The notes under the pieces are model-generated. The model did no database searches, was not told the origin of the DNA, and saw only the letters and a program-made list of their open reading frames with translations. A DNA stretch of 64,000 nt. Source: Gigantopelta aegis (Eukaryota; Mollusca; Gastropoda; Neomphalida; Peltospiridae). The stretch is taken from positions 26,352,236 to 26,416,235 of the forward strand of contig NC_054704.1 in assembly GCF_016097555.1 (NCBI RefSeq), in the 5' to 3' direction. The position numbers and the translations under genes are program-made. Shown here in pieces: positions 12,822 through 24,024 of the stretch. Position 1 is the first letter of the stretch, and each line of letters begins with the position of its first letter.

Positions 12822-14412
12822 CTACTCAAAAGAATTTAAGGGTCAAAAATTTATAACCAAATAAGTTTCAGAGTGTATTAGATTGATGATGTAAACTACA
12901 CCAAAAATTTCATTTATTGTTCCATATTTACAAAAAACCACAAATAAACGTCACTGTATACAAGAAAGTCACATGACATGCTATCAAAGTTGAAGGTTGT
13001 CAAACATGGATTTTACACATTAGAACATTCGTTTAATAGTGTGTGAATCCACCCCTGGCGCGAATACACTCGACACATCGTTGCCTCATGCTGTTGATCA
13101 GACGTCTGAAGAACTCTTGGGGAATGGCCTGCCACTCTGCCATAAGAAGTTGACCCAGATCATGAAGGTTGGCCGGAGGGGCATGGTTATCCCGAACTCT
13201 CTTGCCTAATTCGTCCCAGGCCTTCTCTATTGGGGCCAAGTCAGGCGAATATGCTGGCCAATCCATCCTGGCGATACCTTGTTGTCTGAGAAAGTCCGTT
13301 ACCACCCTGGCGCGGTGGGGTCTGGCATTGTCATCCTGCAGAACTGCCCCGCCGCCAATCTGCTGAAGGCCTGGGAGAACCAACGGCCGGATAATCTCAT
13401 TCAGATAGCGGATTCCATTCAGATTGCCATCCACCACATAGAGGGGGGTCCTGTGGTGGATAGAGATGCCGCCCCACACCATGACGCTGCCACCACCGAA
13501 CCGGTGACGTTGTCTAACGTTAACGTCAGCGAAGCGCTCCCCAGGACGTCTGTAGACATGAACCCGACCGTCGTTGAACTGGAGACTAAACCTGGACTCA
13601 TCAGTGAACATCACTCAACCCCAATGAACACGTTGCCACCGCAGATGAAGCGTGCACCAGTGACGTCTGGCCGTTCTGTGACGTGGTAGGAGTGGTGGTC
13701 GAACAGCCTGGCGACGGCAGCGTAGATTATTGGCTCTCAGACGATTGCGTATGGTTTGATCAGACACTCGAGTTCCAGTCGCAGTCCGCAGATTGTCACG
13801 TAATCGGCGTGCAGTGGTTGTGCATTGACGTAGAGCCATATTGGTGATGTAGCGGTCCTCTCTATTTGTAGTGCTTCAGGGTCTTCCCGAACGTGGACGA
13901 TTTCGAACAGAATTCGTTGCTTGGTACCGTTGCCACAGTAGGCCAACGACACTCTGACTGACACCAAGTCTCAGAGCAACATTTCTTTGCGTATTGCCAT
14001 CCTGAAGCCAAGCAATAGCCCTTCCTCGATCTTCGATAGTCGTACCATTGTCGAATTTGGAGTGTGCACCGTACACGAACGCAAGCTCCAATTATACGGA
14101 AATTCAGCATTGGGAACATGGAATACACATGCAAAGCGTGCAAATGAAGCGCTTTGTGAAAAAGCAAGTTATGGGCACTTAGCAGATCTTTCGCTTTCGC
14201 CCTAATTTACGTGCAAATGTAAGCATGTATTCGCCATTAGAACTAGTCGACAGTGTCAATGACAGTGGATTTTAATTCATTTATGGGTTGCTTAGACCCA
14301 CTTTCGTCAAAATGGAACAATACCATGCGTGACATTATGGTCTAGCTAATATAATTGACATTCAGAAAATAATGTCGAAAATATCATCTGACCCTTAAAT
14401 TCTTTTGAGTAG
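12822..14412 (-). mobile_element. Tc1-like transposon, nearly intact
   Basis: The 24-bp terminal inverted repeats (starting CTACTCAAAAGAATTTAAGG) are identical. TA flanks both sides (12820-12821 and 14413-14414). The element is 1591 bp and encodes one transposase on the minus strand (13033-14091). Length, TA target and DD34E catalytic spacing all fit the Tc1 branch of IS630-Tc1-mariner. It sits in the nardilysin 5'UTR intron. Confidence 0.93.
13033..14091 (-). pseudogene. Tc1-like transposase, full length with two in-frame TGA codons
   Basis: Cut-and-paste transposase of the DD34E type. One frame runs for 352 codons from ATG at 14091 to the stop at 13033, ending RARGGFTHY. The N-terminal helix-turn-helix region (RGRAIAWLQDGNTQRNVALR, then RLGVSQSVVGLLWQRY) leads to RPRSGRP. 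The catalytic parts are FTDESRF (first Asp), QDDNARPH (second Asp) and SPDLAPIEKAWD (Glu); 34 residues separate the second Asp from the Glu. Two TGA codons interrupt it, at 13876-13878 and 13615-13617. Both sit where the family usually has arginine, so CGA to TGA by CpG decay is likely. No frameshift was found. The copy is probably dead but young. Confidence 0.9.
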
Positions 14413-14499
14413 TATATATATAATTACAAACTTTCTGCTTTTATACGATTTCCTCAATTCTGATCGGACGAAGTCGAAGAAAAACTGAACGTTATCCTT

Positions 14500-14990
14500 A
14501 GATAAACCTCAAAAAATGACGTCAATACGCCAGCTGGGATGTCATTATGTAAAACAGGTCATGGAAAGGACACTAGAAGCTGATTTGTGTGTATTTGAAC
14601 TAAATACGGCATGTCCAGGCACTTGTGCATACATTTTAGAAGAGGGTGAGGGGATAAACTATGGCTAACGAAATTTATGAGTGGTTAAGGTGTGCTTCAC
14701 TGAAAAAGTATTGAAAAAAAGAGAAAATTTGCTTGATCAAGGGGAGGGTTCGACTGCCGTAACCCACCCTCTGCACAAGCTCCGGTATTTGTAATTCTAT
14801 AAAACTGTTTGATATTTTTTTAATAAATGTATTGATGTACAAATGTCACAACTGCATAACAATGAACTAAACACCTCAGAAAATGACGTCATTACGTCAA
14901 ATGGGACATCATTACGTAAAGCAGATCATGGGAAAGAACGTTAGAAACTGATTTATGAATTATGTGTCGTTTTAACTAAATAAGTTGTTC
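14500..14990 (+). repeat. Two ~100 bp direct copies carrying TGACGTCA
   Basis: Blocks starting near 14505 and 14872 are similar: both run through 'aaatgacgtca', 'catcattacgta' or 'tgtcattatgta', 'agatcatggaaa'-like sequence and 'aactgatttat'-like sequence. The exact palindrome TGACGTCA lies at 14517-14524 and 14884-14891, 367 bp apart. TGACGTCA is the CREB/ATF site, but a repeat origin explains it equally well. Confidence 0.45.
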
Positions 14991-15000
14991 TGTTTGTAAT

Positions 15001-15146
15001 TATAAGAATTGTTCGTCATTTTTTGTGAATTTATCAATGTATAACAGTCACAAATTTAGTATAAAATTGCATAGTGTAGTGATTTTATATAATTTGTGAC
15101 TGTTAGACATCGATAAATTCGCAAAAAATGGCGATCAATTCTTATA
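15001..15146. repeat. Fold-back (palindromic) element
   Basis: Arms at 15001-15055 and 15090-15146 are inverted copies with few mismatches (left 'tataagaattgttcgtcatt', right reverse complement 'tataagaattgatcgccatt'), with a loop of about 34 bp. It is probably a small MITE; hairpin RNA is possible if transcribed in the intron. Confidence 0.7.
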
Positions 15147-15719
15147 TAAATATGGAGTTTTACAAACTTGATATATATAAGAAGAACATTGGGATATATA
15201 TTTAGATGAGCATGTAGTATTTTGACCGGCTTATTTAACCCGTTTCCATATTCCTATAAACCAAACAAGAGTTGTTCATCCAAGGTTTTTATAATATCTG
15301 ATTTAGATATTCTTACAAAATATCTAACAGTAAAATTACAAAAAATACATCAACATTTTGTCCTAGAATGGGGCAAATATTAGAACGTTAAACCCCCACA
15401 CACATTTTGTTCGGGTTAGTTTTAGGGTAGAGTTAGATTTAGTTTCAGGGTTAGTTTTTGAGTTAGGATGAGGTTCACTTTTTATATATCAATATAATGT
15501 GGGGTAACAGGCGGAAATCTTTCAATGAACTAAATCAGAAAGTGACAAATTTTGCTTCTTAAAAGTTTACATTTAAACCCATATAACAATATTTTATGGA
15601 CTAGTTATTCAGTGAAATTATTTTGCATGTCAGTCAGAGCCTTGCTTTGAGGTACATGTATCATTGGTCACAAACCAAATACATATTATATAGATCCTGA
15701 AATTAATGCTATCATAATA

Positions 15720-16046
15720 CAGGGTTTCTAGAATTTTTATAAAATCCACTAGCCATGGGATCAGCGATTTAAAAAATTTACTAGCCACAATTAAAAATTC
15801 ACTAGCCCTACTTTACTTTAAGTTACTACAATTTTACTAAATAACTTAATAATCAGATATTTATGTCACCTAAAGAGGGAATTAGAGCTTAAAAACACTT
15901 AACATTTAAGGGTTGGGGTGGGGGCAGTATATTCTTATTTACAAAAAATTCAGTAGCCGCCGGGCATGGCAATAGTAGTTATTTACTAGCCCAACATTGA
16001 ATATCACTAGCCATGGGAGTGGGGCTACCATAATCTAGAAGCCCTG
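15720..16046 (+). mobile_element. hAT-like MITE, 327 bp
   Basis: Left end CAGGGTTTCTAGA, right end reverse complement CAGGGCTTCTAGA. CATAATA flanks both sides (15713-15719 and 16047-16053). The interior repeats 'actagcc' motifs. A right-end fragment of the same family lies at 23936-24024. Confidence 0.7.
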
Positions 16047-17370
16047 CATAATATTAATGCACAAAATGCAAGCCGATGACATTTCTATTAATAAATTGAA
16101 GTATTTATTTCTATTTTTCCTTTGTATCACAGGTTATTAAAAAAATAATATTTAAAAAAACACAATTCAGTATGGAGGAAAACTAATTATTCAATCAGTA
16201 ATCCAGCTAGCTGCAACCATGTGTGATCTGTGCAATGTCTTTCGCCACTCATGTCACACAGCTGACATGATTCACCAAGCACATGTGAAAAGCTTTTAGT
16301 ACACTAATCTGATAGCTTTGCAGGACCTGGCAGGTGTGCAGGGGGAGGGTTCTGCTCACACAAATTTTCTTTTTCCTCTGTATATTTTTTGGGGGAGAAG
16401 GCTCGACCTCACTATAGACTCTAATCGCCACAGTCTAGAACCCCCCTGCTAAAATTCCTGCACACAAACCTGCTTTGTTTTTATTGTTTGAATTGGCTGC
16501 TGGCTGCAATGTTGATTGCATACCACTTCATGCATTTTTCATGCATTATTACTTTGAAAGCACCAATATGCTACCTGTATGCTGTCATTATTGAGTTGAT
16601 TTCAACTCGGATTTGACTAAAACTAAAAGGTAGCCTACACAAACATATGTTGTTACAAAATCATATTTCAAAGGAGACCACATACTACATGTATAATAAA
16701 TCTAAATTTATATATTATATAAATTTAGATTTTTTAAAAACTACTTGCCATGGAGACAGTGGATTTGAAAATTCACTGGCTTATATTCTTAAAAATTTGC
16801 CCAGTTTAAACTGTTGCTAAAATAAACATCATAAAATTAAAATAAATAACTTTTTAATATACATTTTGTCATACTTTTCAATTTACATTTTGTCATACCA
16901 ATATATTTGAGATCATGTTTTTGTCAATATACACAACAGATAGGCTTATAGGCATACTTTATGGTTTGTATAAAAAAAACATGCTAAACTATACATTAGT
17001 TTAAAATAAAATTACTTACTACAGCAATTAACAACATTAAACGAATGAATGCTTTGTCATTTATAAATGAGTAAATCATATTTATTTACACATGAATGAG
17101 AACTCCCCCTACCCTAAAAAAACAACAATATATATATATATTAATATATAAAACTTTATAAACAAAAAGTGTACATGTATTACAGTTTACGGTTCACCCA
17201 CAAATTAGTAATAAAGTGACAATCAATGAATTGTTAAAAAGATACAATTTAGAAGCCCTAGCATATGTATGTATAGCTATATGTTTGATTCAGTGTATTA
17301 ATACTTAAAACTGTAGCAACAGAATTTCTTTTATGGTGGATACCTTTTTTCACATTCAAAATGAAATGTA

Positions 17371-17786
17371 ACAAGCATTCTGAGAGTACTGATAAAGCAA
17401 TACACATCTATCGGGCCCAACAAATTTTCTTATCTACTATAGGTATGTTCAAGGGCCATAACTCTGTAAAAACATTTGGTAAATCGCCATGAAAGTCAAA
17501 CTGTAAATGTACATGACAAAGCTATAAACAGAATTTTATCTCAATATTTTTAGCATTGCAAAAAAGTCCACAATTTTTTGTTTAAGTTCAAGGGCTATAA
17601 CTGTGAAAAAATGGATAAACTGCTATGAAAGTTAACTTGATCTAAAACAGTACATAATAAAACTATACATAAAATTTCTGTTCAAAATCTTGAAGCTTTG
17701 TCAAAAAAAAAAAAAAAAAATACATGTGGAACAGATGGACGGATGGACAGACAGACAGACGGTGATGAAACTAATAGTCCCTTCCT
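17371..17786 (+). repeat. Dispersed repeat ('commonly ends in cctatagtccc') copy
   Basis: Starts 'acaagcattctgagagtact' and carries 'caagggccataactctg', 'catgaaagt' and a terminal run of 'ggacagacagacag' followed by 'actaatagtccc'. Further copies: 27290-27660 (-), 28115-28322 (-), 45010-45640 (+), 52255-52775 (+), 60115-60925 (+), 61790-62055 (+). No coding capacity; its class is unknown to me. Confidence 0.75.
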
Positions 17787-17802
17787 GAAGTTTACTCACT
17801 GG

Positions 17803-17934
17803 CATTTTTTGTTTATCAGTTATAAGTCACATTACATTTTTTGTTTATCAGTTATAAGTCACATTACATTTTTTGCTTATCAGTTATAAGTCACATTACA
17901 TTTTTTGTTTATCAGTTATAAGTCACATTACATA
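17803..17934 (+). repeat. Tandem array, 32 bp x 4
   Basis: The unit 'cattttttgtttatcagt' plus 'tataagtcacatta' recurs at 17803, 17835, 17867 and 17899 with almost no changes. It ends 16 bp from the donor of the nardilysin 5'UTR exon, inside the intron. Confidence 0.9.
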
Positions 17935-17950
17935 ACTGTACAGAACTTAC

Positions 17951-18097
17951 CTGAAGCAAAAGTAAATGAAATCTGTTGAAGAGTCTTGCACGTATTCACT
18001 TTTTGGAATCTCTTAAATATTGCAGAGCATACATTGAAAACTGCTAATGGTTTCAGTCTCAACATATACAACGCTAATCAGTGGAACACACAGTCAC
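17951..18097 (-). other. nrdc: Probable non-coding 5'UTR exon of nardilysin
   Basis: On the minus strand a pyrimidine tract and AG end at 18098, and a perfect donor (TTCAG|gtaagttc) begins at 17950. All three frames of the 147-bp exon contain stops, so it is not coding. The next acceptor on this strand that leads into an ORF is 'tctgttatcag' before the nardilysin ATG, so it is most simply read as 5'UTR. Linkage to nardilysin is inferred. Confidence 0.55.
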
Positions 18098-18514
18098 CTA
18101 AAAAAAAGAAAAAAGTATTAAAACTTAGAATAAATGGTCTACTACTATTCATTTTATAATTAGCAAACACCAAGTAATGAGAATAAAAAAAAAAAATTTG
18201 ACATAGGAATGAAATATTTGTTTAAAAAGACCTTCTGAGTAGATTGCTTAATTGGCAGCTAGTAGTTGTCAAGCATGAAACACCAGTTGGTTGGAATGAG
18301 ATTAGGGTAGGAGATAATAATAAAATTTGTTTAATAAAATACAGGGGTGGAAGTCGATATAAACCCCTTTCCATTTTGGCGGACCGTTCAAAAAGGAGCC
18401 ACATTTCCTTCATTCAAATAGTGCAACCTTTTCTCTTTGGCTTAATCCTACAGGACATTCCAAATCCCATAGCACCAAAACCACCCCCGCTTGCTAACAA
18501 TTCCAGTCGGATTG

Positions 18515-18676
18515 CTGGTGTTCCCTTGCACCTGCTGATGTGGGCGGTCCCCTCTCCCACCCACTCCTGTCCTGGACGGAGGATCTGGCAGAGGCCAGCA
18601 CATGTGCCCATGAAAGGTGTGCGCTCTGCTGGCTCTGAATGTGTACGTTAAACCCTATGACCTGACTTGACCTCGG
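18515..18676 (-). repeat. Fragment of the ~450 bp dispersed repeat
   Basis: Reverse complement matches the left parts of 57830-58330 and 59575-60010: 'aggtcaggtcatagggttta', 'cctccgtccaggacagga', and 'caggtgcaagggaacacca'. Confidence 0.65.
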
Positions 18677-18738
18677 TATGAGGCAGATACACAGTAGTCT
18701 AGAATTGTTTATAAGGATAATCCCTATATTTACAGATC

Positions 18739-18854
18739 TGGGCTCCGTTCCACAAAGCGATCTTAGTCTAGTGCTAAGATCATCTAAAGTGCATAAGATA
18801 GTTATGCACTTACGGTGATCTTTGGGCTAAGATCACTACATGAATCGGGGCCCA
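18739..18854. mobile_element. Palindromic MITE
   Basis: Nearly palindromic over its whole length: 'tgggctccgttccacaaag' pairs with the right end, the inner 'gatcttag' with 'ctaagatc', and the core carries 'gtgcataa' against 'ttatgcac'. Confidence 0.75.
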
Positions 18855-19101
18855 GGATAGTCACTGCCATCTCCAATTCCATTTGTACTATGGACTAGGT
18901 AGTAGAATTGGCAAACACTGTTGACTGTCAATGTAAAACAGAGCCATAGTCTCCAAAGCACAATTCTACAGTCCTACCCCCGACATTGTCACAAACAATG
19001 AAACATGAATAAAACATTGGCCAAATGGAGCAAAATTTAATGATGAGCTTTGGGCCACCAAAGAAGACTTGATCCAGACAGTGGTACTTACCAACACAAC
19101 A

Positions 19102-19251
19102 GGGCCTATATTGTCAAAGCCATCTCAGAGCTATAAAATCATAAACTCATCATAGGTTGTGACATCACTACAGAACACGCCATAGTGACGTCATAGCTTA
19201 CGATGGTTTCACAATTTTATAGGCTAAGATTGCTTTGAAATATTGGCCCAG
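19102..19251. mobile_element. Palindromic MITE, second family
   Basis: Left 'gggcctatattgtcaaagc' pairs with right 'gctttgaaatattggccc'; a central 'tgacgtcatagctta' is partly mirrored in the left arm. Length about 150 bp. Confidence 0.65.
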
Positions 19252-19814
19252 GACTATAAATTTAATTATGTATTAAAAATACAATAAATTGGACTGAGAA
19301 GAGAAGAACCTATGTCCAGTAGTAGGCTACTAATAAAATAAATATCGAAAGAGAAATAAATGTGTGACAAAAAAACAAAACAAAACAACATTTTACCCAA
19401 CTATACGATGTATCATATTACAAAGCATAAAAACATACTTGTTGTTTATTACAGTAATATTTGGATGGTTATGTCATCATGTAAGTCTTGGTGTCACTTT
19501 AGATCTGATCTGTTCTTATTTCATGCAAATCGCTTAAACTTAAAACAATACCTACGACGACAATAAAATCGATAGTCGCTCAACGGACTACCTTTATAAA
19601 ATTCTTAGTCGCCTGTGGCTAATTTTCAACACTGATCGTTATCATTTTCTTAATTAATATACCAATATTTTAAGCAATAATCTGCATTATATTTTGTTGA
19701 ATCTGCACACCAGTCCAAGTCCAAAAGCCTTGCCTGATCATTCCTTTAAGAAAATAAGGGACAGACTCACAAAGGCTTGACAGATCATTGTAATAAATTA
19801 TTATTTATCTGATA

Positions 19815-20193
19815 TTAAAGAGAAATACCCTAGTTTTTAAACAAAAAGATTTTGGTTTTTTTACTATGAGAGCTGTTTTTGACAACTGAAATCATACTAT
19901 ACTTAGATTTTATTGTTTAGATTATTCATATCCATACATTCGAAGTGTTTTGATCATCCTGGTGTTTTCAATATCACAAAATGTATTTCTCATATTTTCA
20001 AAAATGCACATGCGTCTGAGAAGTAACAGTTATGGAGTAGTTTTAGTCTATTTTTAGAGGGTATTTTACCATTTCAAAGTCACAGATTCATGTTTCATTC
20101 AATTGTAACTTTATCCCAATGTGTTACAAGTTTGTAGATTAACTAAACTTCGTGATAATTTTCACAGGTTGAAACTAGGGTCTGTCCCTTTAA
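19815..20193 (-). mobile_element. TTAA MITE, 371 bp between TTAA sites
   Basis: TTAA at 19815-19818 and 20190-20193. The right end, reverse complemented, begins AGGGACAGACCCTAGTTT; the left end is a weaker copy. It is the same family as 45142-45513 (372 bp), in the opposite orientation. Confidence 0.75.
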
Positions 20194-20569
20194 TAATAAT
20201 ATCTCCCCAATATTATAAAACCATTTAATAAGTGGTCATAATAGCAGTGTCACTGTAATATTAAGAAATAAAATGACACCAAAGTTGTAGAGGTCCATCT
20301 TTTATTTTGTCACAATTATTTACAGAGAGTATACTTTGGGGAGAGTTGTCAAAACACTGGGGCGAGTTGGTTTTGAGGCAAGTTGACCAGCATTCATTTC
20401 ATCAAACGATTCAAAGACTATAAGTATAATTATGCAATTTATGGTGTTGTTTGTCTTTTTGTTTTTTTGTGGGGTTTTTATTATAGGCCTTCCACAGTTT
20501 TGTCTGTGATAAAATGAGAAGGTATCAAAACATACGATTTTTGTTCCATCTGTTATTAAATTGAACCAC

Positions 20570-21130
20570 AGCAACACGTGTCCATTCAAAATAGGAAGTA
20601 GATACAAGGGCGAGAGTTACCAGTGTCGCCAGATGCGTGAGCCGAGTTCGGGCGAACTACCATCGTTCCTTGAATAGTAGGTCTATCTATAATAAAGCGT
20701 TACAATACGAATATCGGTGACATAAATGATTCAGTGATAACGGTTACGAAAGTATGTAATTGGTTTTTTTAAACAAATAAATAACAAATATATTTAAGAA
20801 TAATATAAATTTTAAACTTAAAATATGATAAATAAATATATTCAGAATATTAAAAAGAAAGAGAAAACAACGTGTACGTAAACGTTTGAAGCAAGCAATC
20901 AACCGCCAGACAACTTCCAGTTCCACTTTGCGTTTGTTCACGTGCAAACGAAACAACCAAAAACGTCGGTGCACCAATGCAAACCTGTAGTTATACGTTT
21001 ATGATCGCAACGTTATAATTATGTACAGCATTATGTTTAAATTATTATTCTTATTTATTTTGATTTAAGCCGAATTAATATTGCTATATAACTGTCCAAA
21101 TGTTCGTCTTGCTCTCTTGCGGTCAGAGTA
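20570..21130. promoter_or_regulatory. Candidate shared promoter region of nardilysin and ZNF451-like genes
   Basis: CpG is more frequent here than in the surrounding AT-rich DNA ('gcgtgagccgagttcgggcg' near 20635). On the minus strand a reasonable donor (CACTG|gtaact) sits at 20620/20621, which would give nardilysin a first exon upstream of 17951-18097. The ZNF451-like gene runs the other way from 25833. Position and base composition are the only evidence; the 20744-20977 open frame is not supported as a gene. Confidence 0.3.
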
Positions 21131-21210
21131 CTTGAGATAGGAGACCAAGGAAACCAAATATGGTTATAGAAAACGATAGGGGGCCTATATAACTATTCTC
21201 AGCGGTTTTA

Positions 21211-21325
21211 AGTTTGTTTTGTTTAACGACACAACTAGAGAACATTGATTTATTAATCATCGGCTATTGGATGTCAAACATTTTGCAATTCTGAAATACA
21301 GTCTTAGAGAGGAAACCGTAAAAAA
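21211..21325 (-). mobile_element. SINE fragment, second tail type
   Basis: Reverse-strand tail reads 'gtttgttttgtttaacgaca', 'atttattaatcatcggctat' and 'tggatgtcaaacatttt'. The same tail type occurs at 37325-37605, 47690-47875 and 63225-63440. Confidence 0.7.
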
Positions 21326-22059
21326 AAGCGTTCGCGAATGCTCACTCTCCTAAAAACGCAACAGGAAATAGGTTTCCCATAATCCCCTAGGATAAAACAC
21401 AAACAAAATAAACCCGCTGATTTCGAAAGTTCAATAATCTGATATCAAAAGGTATTGTATGTTGTTATTTTATTTTTACAAAATGGGAATACTGATCTGA
21501 TCACTTCTATGATTTTATTTGGTTATTTACAATGCGATTTAGCAAAAAAACTAACTGAAATGGTTTGCACTTCACAATGAAGTTCATTTATCTGATTTGA
21601 ATATTATTATCGATCTGGGAACAAGAAAACCATATCCCATTATCAAAATCGTATCTCTGCACAAGTCAGAGTCGAAAGGAGGTTAGTCAGTTATGTGCTT
21701 CCATGATCTATCAGGTGCTGTTATTAGGAGGACCGCCATGGAATGTTTCATCCCTCCTGCACCGACTAGGATGACTGCCACTCCAAGACTAAGGTCGACT
21801 ACAGTCACTTTGAGTCTTTTCGGACCCAGGTTTTGGCTTCATAAACAGTAAATAAATCATAGCTGTGGTGTTGTTGATCCGAATGTTTTATTATCAGTGG
21901 TCTGAGTCATTGTGTACTCGCCTTTTACTATTTAGTTTAGTATTAATAAAAAAAACGAGTCTAGTAAATGGCATAATTATGTAACCATTTGCCTCATGTC
22001 GTATCTGGGATGCGGTGAACTCATATGCAAACTAACTCGTACAATTAAGTTTGTCTGCT
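21326..22059. other. Unassigned spacer before the gypsy-type fossil
   Basis: Non-coding. The part from about 21.6 to 22.06 kb may be the left flank or an LTR of the following element, but I could not find its partner within the window. Confidence 0.3.
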
Positions 22060-23640
22060 TGTAGCACCAATTCGCGATTGGTCTAACACAACAGTTCCAA
22101 TGGCCCAGTCATTGCCTCCATTTCCTATGTTCGATGTTCATACTGAACCAGCTTCTGTTGCACAAAGATGGACTAAATATGTTAAACGTTTCAATAACTT
22201 AAAGATAGCACTGAACATTAAAGATAAAAACGCCAAAGAGCACTGTTGTTACATTATGCAGGTGAAGATCTTTGTGACATATTAGATACACTCTAAGACA
22301 GGAGATGATCTTGACAGTGCTCTTTAGAAACTAAACACATATTTCACCCCAAAGAAAAACATACCATTTGAAACATATAATTTCCGACAAATATTTTAGA
22401 ACTCTGACGAAACTTTAGACACTTATGTTACACGGCTTCGACAAAAAGCCTCCATTTGTGAATTCACTGATGAGTCACTTGAGATTATTAATCAAATAAT
22501 CCAAGGGTGTCGCTCACTCGAAATTCGCCGTCGCATTCTTCAAAAGCCAGACATGTTCCTAACAGCAATCTTGAATATGGCCCAATCATTTGAGCAGTAG
22601 GAAACTCAAGCTCGAGATATTGAAAAAGGAAATAGTCAACAATGACCAGAATCAGTTGGACAAGTCGCAATACCCAAAGTACAATACTTCTAGAAATGCA
22701 CAGAGCAATAAAATTGTAAAGCATCAAACTACCAAATCCAACTTAAAACTCTGTTATAAGTATAACTGGATTTTCACACAGCTGTGAGAAGCCTTGTCCT
22801 GCAAAAGGTAAAGAGTGCAACTGCTGTCACAAACTAAACCACTTTGCGTAAGTTTGCAGAAGAAAGCTATGTAAAGGCAGTCATGAATTTGTGAAACTTT
22901 AAACATACTGACACACTGATAGAAGGTGACTCTTTCTCTGAACATGAGTATCTGTTTGGACTTAATACTGATACTAAACATTCGCACAATAACAAACAAT
23001 CAACTGCTGCCATCAGAATTAATGGTAACTCTGTCTTTGCTGTACTTGATATTGAAGCTACTGTAAATACAATGAGTGACATAGTTTACAAAAGTTTGAA
23101 CCTCCTGAAACTAAATCGTGAAAATCTACCACAGATATTCAGCTATAATTCTGTACATCCACATGAAGTAATTGGAATATTTTCGGCAACTGTTGAAATA
23201 AATTCCAAGTTACTAAATACAGATGTTTTTGTAACCAAGGTGTTTGCGATACTTTACTCAGTACAAGTCCTGTACCGCTTTGGACTTGCTCTCCATCGAC
23301 CAACGCTTGACTACAAATGTCTCTTCTACTGATGACGTCTTAGCCAAGTTCTCAGATCGCTTCACTGGTATTGGCAAATTGAAAGGTGTTCAGATTAAAC
23401 TTCATGTAGATGAAAATGTCACACCCATTGCTCAGCCTCATCATCGGTTACCATTTTATCTTAGAAAATTAACCAAAACTGAACTTGACAGATTACTAAA
23501 GCTAGACATTATTGAACGTGTTGATGATGTTGCAACTCCCTGGGTATCTCCAATCACAGTTGTTGAAAAGCCTAAAAATCCTGTACAGATACATATTTGT
23601 GTCAAAACATTTAGCATGCATCAGCCATAAAAATATTGTT
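22060..23640 (+). mobile_element. Ty3/gypsy-type retroelement fossil, partial
   Basis: A broken element. A gag-like start at 22100 (MAQSLPPFPMFDVHTEP) is followed by protease-like and then reverse-transcriptase-like stretches; the last readable part (ITVVEKPKNP at about 23.56 kb) lies in the N-terminal region of the RT. Several breaks are present, the rest of pol is missing and no LTR pair was identified, so it looks old. It lies upstream of, or in the first intron of, the ZNF451-like gene. Confidence 0.75.
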
Positions 23641-23699
23641 AACCACATTACTTGTTTCAGTGAGTGAAATGTTTAGTGGTATAGCCTACAGCTAATTTT

Positions 23700-23925
23700 A
23701 GAGTTAATAAAAAAAACGTGATTATTCCTGGGGGCAGCCATTTTCTTTTGTTTCCGGTGCATCAGAAATTCTAGCTTGTCAGCTCTGACCAACTCCAATA
23801 TGCACAGTGTAAACAAAGGCAGTCATTTACGACACGGCACGTCGCTTTTATCAACCTGACTTGTAAAACAACATAAATGACTTTATAATATAATAAACTA
23901 TTTAACTAAATATATTTCAATTTGC
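23700..23925 (+). repeat. Dispersed repeat, copy 2
   Basis: Inverted relative of 9815-10080; begins near 'aaaacgtgattattcctg' and ends near 'ctaaatatatttcaattt'. Confidence 0.55.
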
Positions 23926-23935
23926 ATTAACAGTG

Positions 23936-24024
23936 TTGGGCATGGTAATGGTAGTTATTTACTAGCCCAATATTGAATATCACTAGCCACGGGAGTGGGG
24001 CTACTATAATCTAGAAGCCCTGTA
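23936..24024 (+). mobile_element. Right-end fragment of the 15720-16046 MITE family
   Basis: Shares 'gggcatggtaatggtagtta', 'actagcc' motifs and the terminal 'atctagaagccctg'. Confidence 0.75.

Larger units (their letters stand above)
11753..17950 (-). other. Nardilysin 5'UTR intron: transposon-rich
   Basis: This is the intron between the non-coding exon at 17951-18097 and the ATG exon. Contents: Tc1-like transposon (12822-14412), a duplicated ~100 bp block with TGACGTCA (14500-14990), a fold-back element (15001-15146), a hAT-like MITE (15720-16046), a dispersed repeat (17371-17786) and a 32-bp tandem array (17803-17934). The 11.8-12.8 kb and 16.1-17.3 kb parts are AT-rich with nothing I can name. 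Confidence 0.5.
18098..20620 (-). other. Putative nardilysin first intron: MITEs and repeats
   Basis: Holds a reverse-strand copy of the 57.8/59.6 kb repeat (18515-18676), two palindromic MITEs (18739-18854, 19102-19251), the right end of a TTAA-type repeat at about 19705-19753, and a complete TTAA MITE (19815-20193). Nothing coding is supported. Confidence 0.5.

Noticed and set aside
13615-13617. In-frame TGA codons of the transposase as programmed read-through or selenocysteine
   Set aside because: Both are at usual arginine codons (CGA) and CpG decay is the simpler explanation.
13169-13689. Plus-strand open frames of 65 and 136 codons
   Set aside because: They are the antisense of the Tc1-like transposase.
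20744-20977. A 77-codon minus-strand frame (MVHRRFWLFRLHVNKRKVEL) as a nardilysin first coding exon
   Set aside because: The exon at 17951-18097 has stops in all frames, so no upstream coding exon can be joined through it; no similarity recognised.
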